From Bacillota bacterium (GTDB lineage: Bacteria > Bacillota > Syntrophomonadia > Syntrophomonadales > Syntrophomonadaceae), in contig JAEWZB010000105.1 of assembly GCA_023395515.1 (NCBI GenBank), positions 1 to 10,248 on the forward strand: 10,248 nucleotides of DNA, read 5' to 3'. Below are positions 1 through 5,763 of this stretch, piece by piece. The translations under genes and the position numbers were made by a program. Under the pieces are notes generated by a model. The model ran no database searches and was not told the DNA's origin. It saw nothing but the letters and a program-made list of their open reading frames with translations. How positions within the stretch are numbered: the first letter of the stretch is position 1; the number at the start of each line of letters is the position of its first letter.

Positions 1-269
1 TCAGCCTTAATCCCATCATGTTAGACGGAACTGGTATGTGTGGAGCTTGCCGGGTTGAGGTGGGCAACGAAAAGAAGTTTGCTTGTGTGGATGGACCGGA
101 ATTTGATGGGCATTTAGTAGATTGGGAAAACGCCAAGCAAAGGGCTATGATGTTTAAAAAACAGGAAAAGATGGCCGAGGAGACCGGGAAGGAGTTCCAG
201 CTCCACTCTAACCATAAATGCAGTTGCCATGATGAAGGGGGAGACCACCAATGCCAAAAAAAGAACTAG
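1..269 (+). CDS. nfnA: NfnA C-terminus (ferredoxin-NADP+ reductase subunit alpha), 5'-truncated by window edge
   Basis: Only the last 88 codons are visible, in frame from base 3. NfnA is the small FAD and [2Fe-2S] subunit of the cytoplasmic NADH-dependent ferredoxin:NADP+ oxidoreductase, which couples reduced ferredoxin plus NADH to reduction of two NADP+. The visible part begins SLNPIMLDGTGMCGACRVEV and holds the cluster loop, with Cys at visible residues 13, 16 and 28 and an Asp at residue 8. In characterised Nfn the [2Fe-2S] cluster is held by three Cys and one Asp, which this fits. The segment FACVDGPEFDGH is also typical. The end is unusually His/Cys-rich: His 68, 71, 76, 82 and Cys 73, 75, 84. 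The gene overlaps nfnB by 19 nt, so translation is probably coupled. Sulfide dehydrogenase subunit SudB is the same family and is not excluded, but the nfnB neighbour and the likely host favour Nfn. Confidence 0.88.
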   Translation, partial: SLNPIMLDGTGMCGACRVEVGNEKKFACVDGPEFDGHLVDWENAKQRAMMFKKQEKMAEETGKEFQLHSNHKCSCHDEGGDHQCQKKN

Positions 270-1651
270 TTAAACAAAAATATAGTATGCCGGTGCTGGA
301 TGCTTTGGAAAGAGCCGGCTGTTTTGCCGAAGTAGCTTTAGGATATAGTGAAGAAACTGCTTTAATGGAAGCCCAGAGATGCTTACAGTGTAAAAAACCT
401 CTTTGTATAGAGGGATGTCCGGTAGGAGTGCCTATCCCCGAATTTATAAAATTAGTCCTAGACCGTGATTATAAAAATGCCGCCTTGAAAATTAAAGAAA
501 AAAATAGTCTTCCGGCTATATGTGGAAGAGTATGTCCGCAAGAAAGTCAATGTGAGAAGTATTGTATCGTAGGTAAGAAAAATGAACCGGTGGCCATTGG
601 CCGTTTAGAAAGATTTGTCGCTGATTGGGAAATGGACAACCTACTAAATCAAGCGACTGGGCGTCCAGCCACAGGTAAAAAAGTAGCGGTAATTGGTTCC
701 GGTCCTTCCGGTCTAACTTGTGCAGCCGACTTAGCTAAATTAGGACATGAAGTTACGGTTTTTGAAGCTTTGCATATTCCGGGAGGGGTATTAGTATATG
801 GGATACCGGAATTTCGTCTGCCTAAAAATATAGTCGCAGCCGAAATAGAAAATATTAAAAAACTGGGGGTTAATATAGAGGTTAATAGTGTGATTGGTCA
901 GTTATGGACTATTGATGATTTATTAGAAATAGAAGGTTTTGATGCAGTGTATGTCAGCACCGGAGCCGGATTGCCTTACTTTATGGAAATTCCGGGTGAG
1001 AACTTAAATGGGGTATATTCAGCCAATGAGTTCTTAACCAGAGTTAACTTGATGAAAGCGTACAAGTTCCCCGAATATTTAACTCCTATAGACACCGGAA
1101 GTAAAATAGCCGTGATAGGCGGGGGAAACGTGGCTATGGATGCTGCTCGCACGGCTCTTCGCTTAGGAGTGGAGGAATCGTATATTATTTATAGACGGTC
1201 AGAAAAAGAGCTCCCTGCCCGGTTAGAAGAAGTGGAGCATGCCAAGGAAGAAGGAGTTATTTTTAAGTTTCTTACTAGTCCGGTAGAAATTTTAGGGGAT
1301 AGTAATGGACATGTAAGGGCTATTGTATGTCAAAAATATGAATTGGGAGAACCTGATGAGTCAGGGAGAAGAAGACCTATCCCCCTTAAGGACTCTCACT
1401 ATGAGATAGCTGTTGATGCCGTGGTAATGGCTATCGGTCAAGGCCCTAACCCTTTAATTCCAGCTACTACTCCTGATTTAGAGGTAAATAAATATGGCAA
1501 TATTTTGACTAATGAGGTAGGCTTGACTTCTAAACCAGGTGTTTTTGCTGGTGGAGATGTAGTTACTGGTGCGGCTACTGTTATCTTAGCTATGGGAGCA
1601 GGAAAAAAAGCTGCTTTTAGTATAGACGGATATCTTAAAAATAAGATGTAG
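251..1651 (+). CDS. nfnB: NfnB (ferredoxin-NADP+ reductase beta subunit; GltD/GltA-like)
   Basis: This 466-aa protein is the large Nfn subunit, carrying two [4Fe-4S] clusters, the bifurcating FAD and an NADP(H) site. Its N-terminal ferredoxin-like part has Cys 44, 47, 52 and 56 (CLQCKKPLCIEGCP) and Cys 91, 95, 101 and 105 (CGRVCPQ then CEKYC). An FAD Rossmann motif GSGPSG follows at about 149-154, an NADP(H)-binding GGGNVAMDAAR at about 290-300, and the C-terminal FAD signature GVFAGGDVVTGAATVILAMG at 430-449. Length matches the homotetrameric glutamate-synthase-like family. That family is often annotated as NADPH-dependent glutamate synthase small subunit, but no glutamate synthase large subunit is adjacent and nfnA is. 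The ATG at 251 follows AAGGGGGAG (235-243) at 7 nt and lies inside the nfnA end. No convincing terminator separates this gene from the next one. Confidence 0.92.
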   Translation: MPKKELVKQKYSMPVLDALERAGCFAEVALGYSEETALMEAQRCLQCKKPLCIEGCPVGVPIPEFIKLVLDRDYKNAALKIKEKNSLPAICGRVCPQESQCEKYCIVGKKNEPVAIGRLERFVADWEMDNLLNQATGRPATGKKVAVIGSGPSGLTCAADLAKLGHEVTVFEALHIPGGVLVYGIPEFRLPKNIVAAEIENIKKLGVNIEVNSVIGQLWTIDDLLEIEGFDAVYVSTGAGLPYFMEIPGENLNGVYSANEFLTRVNLMKAYKFPEYLTPIDTGSKIAVIGGGNVAMDAARTALRLGVEESYIIYRRSEKELPARLEEVEHAKEEGVIFKFLTSPVEILGDSNGHVRAIVCQKYELGEPDESGRRRPIPLKDSHYEIAVDAVVMAIGQGPNPLIPATTPDLEVNKYGNILTNEVGLTSKPGVFAGGDVVTGAATVILAMGAGKKAAFSIDGYLKNKM

Positions 1652-1660
1652 GCATTATAT

Positions 1661-1689
1661 TTCACGTTATCACATTCCTGTGTTATAAT
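1661..1689 (+). promoter_or_regulatory. sigma-A-type promoter, extended -10, for the foldase gene
   Basis: A perfect TATAAT lies at 1684-1689, preceded by the TG of an extended -10 at 1681-1682. A weaker -35, TTCACG (4 of 6), sits 17 nt upstream at 1661-1666. It is in the 68-nt gap before the lipoprotein gene and gives a leader of about 25 nt. It was found by eye and no transcript data support it. Confidence 0.5.
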
Positions 1690-1719
1690 GGCTCATAGTT
1701 TTTACTAGAGAGGATGAGA

Positions 1720-2670
1720 ATGTTGCGGAAATTTTTAGCAATTATGCTGCTACTTGTATTTAGTTTTACCCTGCTTGGTTGTAATGATAGCAATAAAACA
1801 GATCAGGTGATTGCTATAGTAAATAATACTGAAATAACCCAAAAGCAGTTTGACCAGTATTACACCATGGTTAAAACCGGGTATGAGTCCCAGGCCGGAA
1901 AATCTTTAGATGAGAAAGAGGATAAGGATTTAATTCAAAATTTAAAAGATCGAACCTTTGAAGATCTTATTTTACAGACGGTGGTAAGACAAGATGCCGC
2001 CCAAAGAAATATTGTCATAACTAATGAACAGGTGGAAGAGGATGTTAAGGCTTTTAAGCAACGCTATAGCGATGAAGATTATGCGAACTTATTGAAACAA
2101 ATGAGTATGACGGAAGCTGATTTAAAGGAACAAATAGAGCTGGAAAACCTTTTTATAATGCTCCAGGATGAAGTAACGAATAATGTTGCGGTCAGTGATG
2201 AAGAAGTGGAAACATTCTACAATGAAAATAAAGATTTATTTATAGAACCGGCCGGCATGGAAATATTTCATATTTTAGTAGCAACAGAAGAAGAGGCTCA
2301 GGATATTTTAGCTAAATTGAATCAAGGTGAGGATTTTTCTAAATTAGCTGGCGAATTTTCCACTTGTCCCAGTAAAGACCAAGGCGGTAACCTGGGATTA
2401 GTCAATGAAGAATCCTCATTAGTAGAAGAGTTTAAGGTAGCTGCACTAGAATTAAAACCTGGTGAAATAACTAAAGCTCCGGTAAAAAGCGAATTTGGCT
2501 ATCATATTATTAAAGCCGGCGATTATAAAGAAGAGAAAACTTTTGCCTTAGAAGAAGTTAAAGCAGAGGTAGCCGGACAATTAGAAATAAATAAGCAAAG
2601 CGAAGTTTTTAACACTTATCTTCAAGAACTAAAGGATAAGGCTAAAGTAGAAGACAAACGGAAAAAGTAA
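1720..2670 (+). CDS. PrsA/SurA-like foldase lipoprotein, parvulin-type peptidylprolyl isomerase
   Basis: The protein (316 aa from this start) is probably a membrane-anchored extracytoplasmic chaperone that helps secreted proteins fold by prolyl isomerisation. Residues 1-21 form a lipoprotein signal peptide with a basic start (MLRK), a hydrophobic core and lipobox LLGC, so Cys21 would be lipidated. A helical SurA/PrsA-like N-terminal region (about 27-170) follows. The parvulin domain spans about 177-268, with the family histidines in EIFHILV (His184) and FGYHII (His262) and the conserved KDQGGNLG at 219-226. The C-terminus is lysine- and glutamate-rich. An in-frame ATG at 1714 abuts the Shine-Dalgarno sequence, so I prefer the ATG at 1720, which lies 6 nt from AGAGAGG (1707-1713). 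The gene appears monocistronic. PrsA is the closest named family, but orthology is not established. Confidence 0.88.
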   Translation: MLRKFLAIMLLLVFSFTLLGCNDSNKTDQVIAIVNNTEITQKQFDQYYTMVKTGYESQAGKSLDEKEDKDLIQNLKDRTFEDLILQTVVRQDAAQRNIVITNEQVEEDVKAFKQRYSDEDYANLLKQMSMTEADLKEQIELENLFIMLQDEVTNNVAVSDEEVETFYNENKDLFIEPAGMEIFHILVATEEEAQDILAKLNQGEDFSKLAGEFSTCPSKDQGGNLGLVNEESSLVEEFKVAALELKPGEITKAPVKSEFGYHIIKAGDYKEEKTFALEEVKAEVAGQLEINKQSEVFNTYLQELKDKAKVEDKRKK

Positions 2671-2687
2671 TGCATTTATCAAAGCGG

Positions 2688-2716
2688 GGCACAGAAAATC
2701 TGTGCCTTTTTTGTTT
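2688..2716 (+). terminator. rho-independent terminator after the foldase gene
   Basis: A perfect 8-bp stem, GGCACAGA/TCTGTGCC, with an AAA loop (2688-2706) is followed by a run of six T, then GTTT. It lies 17 nt after the stop codon. Confidence 0.93.
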
Positions 2717-2774
2717 GTTAAGCTATTTACTGAACGATAGCCTGATTCTAACTTGGACTGCTACCGGCTTAAAG

Positions 2775-2802
2775 TTGTGACTTCAAGGTGTATTTCCATA
2801 AT
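2775..2802 (+). promoter_or_regulatory. possible promoter for the YibE/F gene
   Basis: TTGTGA (2775-2780, 4 of 6) and CATAAT (2797-2802, 5 of 6) are separated by 16 nt. If real, it gives an untranslated leader of about 115 nt containing the hairpin at 2818-2839. TATGAT (2884-2889) nearer the gene is an alternative -10, but I saw no good -35 for it. Confidence 0.35.
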
Positions 2803-2817
2803 TTAAAATTTACGGGG

Positions 2818-2839
2818 ATATTGCTTTAAACAGCAATAT
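2818..2839 (+). repeat. hairpin in the leader of the YibE/F gene
   Basis: A perfect 8-bp inverted repeat, ATATTGCT/AGCAATAT, encloses a TTAAAC loop. No T-run follows, so it is not a normal terminator. It is AT-rich and its role is unknown; it may be chance or an operator or RNA stem. Confidence 0.4.
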
Positions 2840-2925
2840 AATTCATGGACAGGAAGCAAGAGAATCACGCAACCATAGACTTTTATGATAAAATGTTAAG
2901 CAAATTATATTTTGCAGGAGGATTA

Positions 2926-4095
2926 ATGAAAAAGATTAAAGTTTTAGCAAGTATTCTTTTTTTAGCTTTTATTTTTGTAATGCCTGGTCCAATACTGGCT
3001 AACTCTGATAATGGAGATGAACCTGTACTTAATGAAACATATGAAAAAGCAGAAGTTATTAAGGTTGATAATGTTGAATCAGAACCTATAGAAGGTGTGG
3101 AGGGTCAGACATTTCAAGAGCAAGTTATTACGGTGAAAATGTTATCAGGAGACCATAAAGGCCAAACCCTTGAAGCTCACAATACCTTATCCGGGAGTAT
3201 GGGTTGGGATCTGGAGGTAAAACCGGGCGATAAGGTAATCTTATATATAATTGAACATGATGGTGAACCAACCGAAATATATCTCTCTGATATGTCCCGG
3301 GTTCCTTATGTAAACTATTTAATAATCTTTTTTATGCTGGCTTTGGTTGTGGTAGGTGGTATTAAAGGGATTAAAGCCTTAGTAGCGCTAGGATTAACCA
3401 TATTAGGAGTTTATAAAATTTTATTACCGGCCCTTTTACAGGGAAATTCCCCCTTATTGATGACAGTACTAGTTTTAATCGGGGTTACTCTAATAACCAT
3501 GGTTATAATTGCCGGGGTAACGAAAAAAGCTGTATCTGCAACCCTGGGTACCATAGGTGGAGTAGTTGTGGCTGGTATTCTGGCTTTGTTAGTAGGCGAC
3601 TTAGCGCATTTTACCGGTTATGCCTCTGAAGAAAGCCGGATGTTGCTTTACGTAGAGGGATTAAATATTAATGTACAAGGATTACTGTTTGCGGGAATTA
3701 TAATAGGAGCTTTAGGTGCAGCCATGGATGTAGCCATTTCCATAGCATCGGCCATAGAGGAAATTAAGAAAGCTAATCCAGAATTAACGGCTGCCGATTT
3801 AATGAGAGCAGGAATGAATGTAGGGCGTGATGTAATGGGGACTATGGCGAATACCTTAATACTGGCGTATACAGGCGGAGCTTTACCCTTATTAATCTTA
3901 TTCATGGCTTATGACACTTCCCCGGTACATATTTTTAATTCCGAATTAATTGCCACGGAAATTGTTAGAGCGGTGGCGGGAAGTATAGGCCTGGTTTTTT
4001 GCATACCTATAACTGCTTTTTCAGCCAGCTTGTTATTTGCCCGGAACGACGATAACATAACTAATGGCGGTAAAGATAACAATTTAATTGGTTAA
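2926..4095 (+). CDS. YibE/F family integral membrane protein
   Basis: The protein (389 aa) belongs to the YibE/F family, whose biochemical function is not established. Residues 1-26 look like a cleavable signal peptide (MKKIKVLASI followed by a hydrophobic stretch, likely cut after GPILA). An extracytoplasmic, acidic beta-rich region (about 27-128) follows, containing GDHKGQ and LEVKPGDKVILY, which is typical of the family's N-terminal part. From about residue 130 there are seven or so membrane segments, roughly 130-147, 150-170, 176-197, 203-224, 250-270, 303-328 and 352-372. The reading frame extends upstream to an ATG at 2845, but that extension (MDRKQENHAT...) is hydrophilic and would bury the signal peptide. 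The ATG at 2926 has AGGAGG at 2916-2921. Terminators on both sides make it a single-gene unit. The family is confident; the substrate is unknown. Confidence 0.88.
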   Translation: MKKIKVLASILFLAFIFVMPGPILANSDNGDEPVLNETYEKAEVIKVDNVESEPIEGVEGQTFQEQVITVKMLSGDHKGQTLEAHNTLSGSMGWDLEVKPGDKVILYIIEHDGEPTEIYLSDMSRVPYVNYLIIFFMLALVVVGGIKGIKALVALGLTILGVYKILLPALLQGNSPLLMTVLVLIGVTLITMVIIAGVTKKAVSATLGTIGGVVVAGILALLVGDLAHFTGYASEESRMLLYVEGLNINVQGLLFAGIIIGALGAAMDVAISIASAIEEIKKANPELTAADLMRAGMNVGRDVMGTMANTLILAYTGGALPLLILFMAYDTSPVHIFNSELIATEIVRAVAGSIGLVFCIPITAFSASLLFARNDDNITNGGKDNNLIG

Positions 4096-4126
4096 GTTTA
4101 AATTTTCTAATTCTGCCGAGTTACCT

Positions 4127-4157
4127 AAAGGTGCATACAATTGCACCTTTTTTGTAT
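4127..4157 (+). terminator. rho-independent terminator after the YibE/F gene
   Basis: A perfect 9-bp stem, AAAGGTGCA (4127-4135) with TGCACCTTT (4142-4150), has a 6-nt loop and leads into a T-rich tail. It starts 32 nt after the stop codon. Confidence 0.9.
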
Positions 4158-4204
4158 TATCAGAAAGAAAACTAAGCAAGTTGTGATTTTCTATTACGCG
4201 GAAA

Positions 4205-4220
4205 CCATAAGAATTTATGG
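4205..4220. repeat. small inverted repeat upstream of the fur-like gene
   Basis: CCATAA and TTATGG flank a GAAT spacer, giving a 16-nt dyad about 60 nt upstream of the fur-like promoter region. It could be a binding site or chance in AT-rich DNA. No function can be assigned. Confidence 0.25.
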
Positions 4221-4245
4221 GGTTAAACAGGAATTTCTTCTGCAG

Positions 4246-4279
4246 TTGCCATTTAAATATTTATCCTCTAAACTATAAT
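4246..4279 (+). promoter_or_regulatory. promoter region of the fur-like gene
   Basis: A consensus TATAAT at 4274-4279 directly abuts the Fur box. The best -35-like hexamer, TTGCCA (4246-4251, 5 of 6), is 22 nt away, which is too far for that -10. It is 17 nt from an alternative weak -10, TAAACT (4269-4274). A promoter here is likely, but the exact pairing is uncertain. Confidence 0.45.
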
Positions 4280-4295
4280 TGATAATGATTATCAA
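4279..4295. promoter_or_regulatory. Fur box (perfect 7-1-7 palindrome)
   Basis: TTGATAATGATTATCAA is a perfect dyad around a central G. Its inner 15 bases (4280-4294) match the Bacillus-type Fur consensus TGATAATNATTATCA without mismatch. PerR (TTATAATNATTATAA) and Zur (TCGTAATNATTACGA) boxes differ in the outer bases. It overlaps the last base of a TATAAT and the expected transcription start, and lies 21 nt before the start codon of the adjacent Fur-family gene. This suggests iron-dependent autorepression; binding is inferred. Confidence 0.85.
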
Positions 4296-4315
4296 CATAA
4301 TGAGGAGGATGCTAG

Positions 4316-4741
4316 ATGAGTCTTAAGCATATAAAAGACAAACTCGATGGACATGATTATAAATTAACTCAGCAAAGAGCAGCAATACTTGAAGTTATGA
4401 TTAATAATCAAGGCAAGCATTTAAGTGTAGAAGAAGTATTAAAGGAAGCCAAGGAGAGGGTACCTAATATTGGCATAGCTACGGTTTATCGTACTTTAGA
4501 TAAGTTAGCGAGTATAGATGTACTTTATAAAACTATGTTTGAAGGTGGCAAGTACCGTTATGAGTTATCTGGAGCTGAGGATCATCAACACCATCATATT
4601 ATTTGTCTGGAATGTAACCGCATAATCGAGGTAGAAGAGGATTTGCTCCACAATTTGGAAGTTCAACTAGAGGCCAAGGGATATAAAATTATTGATCATG
4701 AGCTTAAATTTTTTGGTTATTGCCCAGATTGCAATAAATAG
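4316..4741 (+). CDS. fur: Fur family transcriptional regulator, probably the iron-responsive Fur
   Basis: The protein (141 aa) has the usual Fur-family length and is a cytoplasmic metal-sensing repressor. The N-terminal winged helix includes YKLTQQRAAILEVM (15-28) and the recognition region NIGIATVYRTLDKL (51-64). The C-terminal dimerisation and metal domain has His 90, 92-94, Cys97/Cys100 (CLEC) and Cys136/Cys139 (CPDC). The two CxxC pairs are the structural zinc site of Gram-positive Fur/PerR proteins. At the position that is Asp104 in B. subtilis PerR, this protein has Glu105 (RIIEVE), as Fur proteins do. With the perfect Fur-type box upstream this favours Fur over PerR or Zur, by inference. 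The ATG at 4316 lies 7 nt after GAGGAGG (4302-4308). An ATG at 4309 is too close to the Shine-Dalgarno site to be used. The gene seems monocistronic. Confidence 0.88.
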   Translation: MSLKHIKDKLDGHDYKLTQQRAAILEVMINNQGKHLSVEEVLKEAKERVPNIGIATVYRTLDKLASIDVLYKTMFEGGKYRYELSGAEDHQHHHIICLECNRIIEVEEDLLHNLEVQLEAKGYKIIDHELKFFGYCPDCNK

Positions 4742-4742
4742 T

Positions 4743-4771
4743 TAAAGACTTCTTCTCTCTTTAGATTTTTT
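4743..4771 (+). terminator. weak possible terminator after the fur-like gene
   Basis: TAAAGA (4743-4748) and TCTTTA (4758-4763) form a 6-bp AT-rich stem with a 9-nt loop, followed by GA and six T. The stem is weak for a rho-independent terminator, and read-through into the next genes is possible. Confidence 0.3.
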
Positions 4772-4837
4772 CTGGCTTCCTCCAGGTAAGAAATAATGCA
4801 TTTAGCTGCTAATTAACTATGGTGGATGTGATATGCA

Positions 4838-4852
4838 AAATAATAATTATCT
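4838..4852. promoter_or_regulatory. Fur-box-like site upstream of the suf genes
   Basis: The 15-mer AAATAATAATTATCT matches the Fur consensus TGATAATNATTATCA at 11 of 14 defined positions, with the inner ATAAT-N-ATTAT core perfect. A second, partial site starts at 4881 with a perfect left half TGATAAT and a poor right half (3 of 7). The region is very AT-rich, which raises the chance rate. Control of sufC by the neighbouring regulator is an inference. Confidence 0.35.
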
Positions 4853-4945
4853 ATATAAACATAGAAATTTGAAGAAATAGTGATAATATTTCCCGCTTTT
4901 TGTCTATAAGTATTATAATAATAAATGGCGGTTAAATTTTAGTAT

Positions 4946-4960
4946 ATAACTGTTAGTTAT
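4946..4960. promoter_or_regulatory. palindrome before sufC, possible operator
   Basis: ATAACT and AGTTAT flank GTT, forming a perfect 6-3-6 dyad 56 nt before the sufC start codon. It lies just upstream of -10-like hexamers, TATGAT at 4958-4963 and TATACT at 4978-4983. I found no good -35 partner for either, so the promoter is unresolved. The placement suits an operator. Confidence 0.35.
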
Positions 4961-5016
4961 GATAAAATAAAATCAAGTATACTACATTTTACACTTTGGA
5001 AAGAAGGAGAATTATT

Positions 5017-5763
5017 ATGCTGAGATTAGAAAATATCACTTTAACAGTTGATAATAATGGCGAAAGTAAGGAAATTTTACGTGATATAAATATAACATTT
5101 GAACCAGGTAAGCTATATGCGGTGACTGGTCCTAATGGCGGCGGTAAAACGTCATTAGCTAAAACTATAATGGGAATTTATCAGCCATCGGCTGGTAGTA
5201 TATATTTACATGATGAAGAAATTAATGGATTAGGAGTATCGGAAAGGGCTAGAAAAGGGATTGCTTATGCTTTTCAACAACCACCCAGATTTAAGGGTTT
5301 AACCGTGCAAGATTTATTGAAAATAGCCCAACCAGACATAGATAATATTACTCTGCGCAAAACTATAAGGGATGTAGGCCTATGTCCTGAAGATTACCTG
5401 GAAAGAGATTTAGGCCCCGGACTTAGCGGGGGAGAAATGAAACGTATTGAAATAGCCCAAGTTCTTACCCGGGATGCGGAAATAAGTATATTTGACGAGC
5501 CGGAAGCTGGTGTCGACCTTTGGACTATTCAAAGACTTATATTTATTATTATGCAAAAATTTAAAGCCCGCCCTGATGCAACTGCCATTATAATTACCCA
5601 TAATGAAAATGTATTGCCTATTTGTGATGAAATAATAGTAGTTGAAAATGGACAAATAGCTACCATTGGTAAACCTAATGAAGTCTGGTCTTTAATAAGA
5701 GAAGATATAGAATGCAAAAAAAGAATAGAATGCCGGGGAGATATGACGTATGAAATTCAATAA
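5017..5763 (+). CDS. sufC: SufC-like ABC ATPase of the minimal (SMS) Fe-S assembly pair
   Basis: The protein (248 aa) is a soluble ABC ATPase that partners a SufB/D-type scaffold to power iron-sulfur cluster assembly. It has Walker A GPNGGGKT (38-45), a Q-loop in FQQPP (86-90), signature LSGGE (136-140), Walker B ISIFDEPEAGVDL (156-168) and the switch His195 in ITHNENV. The triple glycine in Walker A and EPEAGVDL resemble SufC and its SMS homologues rather than transporter ATPases, and no membrane permease gene is adjacent. Two Cys (233 and 239) lie near the C-terminus. The frame extends to a TTG at 4996, but the ATG at 5017 follows AAGGAG (5004-5009) at 7 nt and begins the conserved MLRLENIT. 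It overlaps the scaffold gene by 14 nt, which implies coupled translation. Annotation as an ABC transporter ATPase would probably be wrong. Confidence 0.87.
   Translation: MLRLENITLTVDNNGESKEILRDINITFEPGKLYAVTGPNGGGKTSLAKTIMGIYQPSAGSIYLHDEEINGLGVSERARKGIAYAFQQPPRFKGLTVQDLLKIAQPDIDNITLRKTIRDVGLCPEDYLERDLGPGLSGGEMKRIEIAQVLTRDAEISIFDEPEAGVDLWTIQRLIFIIMQKFKARPDATAIIITHNENVLPICDEIIVVENGQIATIGKPNEVWSLIREDIECKKRIECRGDMTYEIQ

Noticed and set aside
1665..1688. Imperfect dyad around TTATCACA...TGTGTTATAA as a terminator or operator before the foldase gene
   Set aside because: The stem is interrupted, has no T-run, and overlaps a better-supported extended -10 element.
2845..2925. 27-residue N-terminal extension of the YibE/F protein
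   Set aside because: It would place a charged segment before a clear signal peptide, while the ATG at 2926 has a strong AGGAGG.
3648..3905. Minus-strand open frame inside the YibE/F gene
   Set aside because: It mirrors the membrane-segment codons of the real gene and has no independent support.
4771..4785. CTGG...CCAG mini-stem after the fur-like gene as a terminator
   Set aside because: There are only 4 bp of pairing and no following T-run.
4996..5016. TTG-initiated 7-residue extension of SufC
   Set aside because: This TTG lies upstream of the Shine-Dalgarno AAGGAG, which instead serves the ATG at 5017, and the family N-terminus begins at that ATG.
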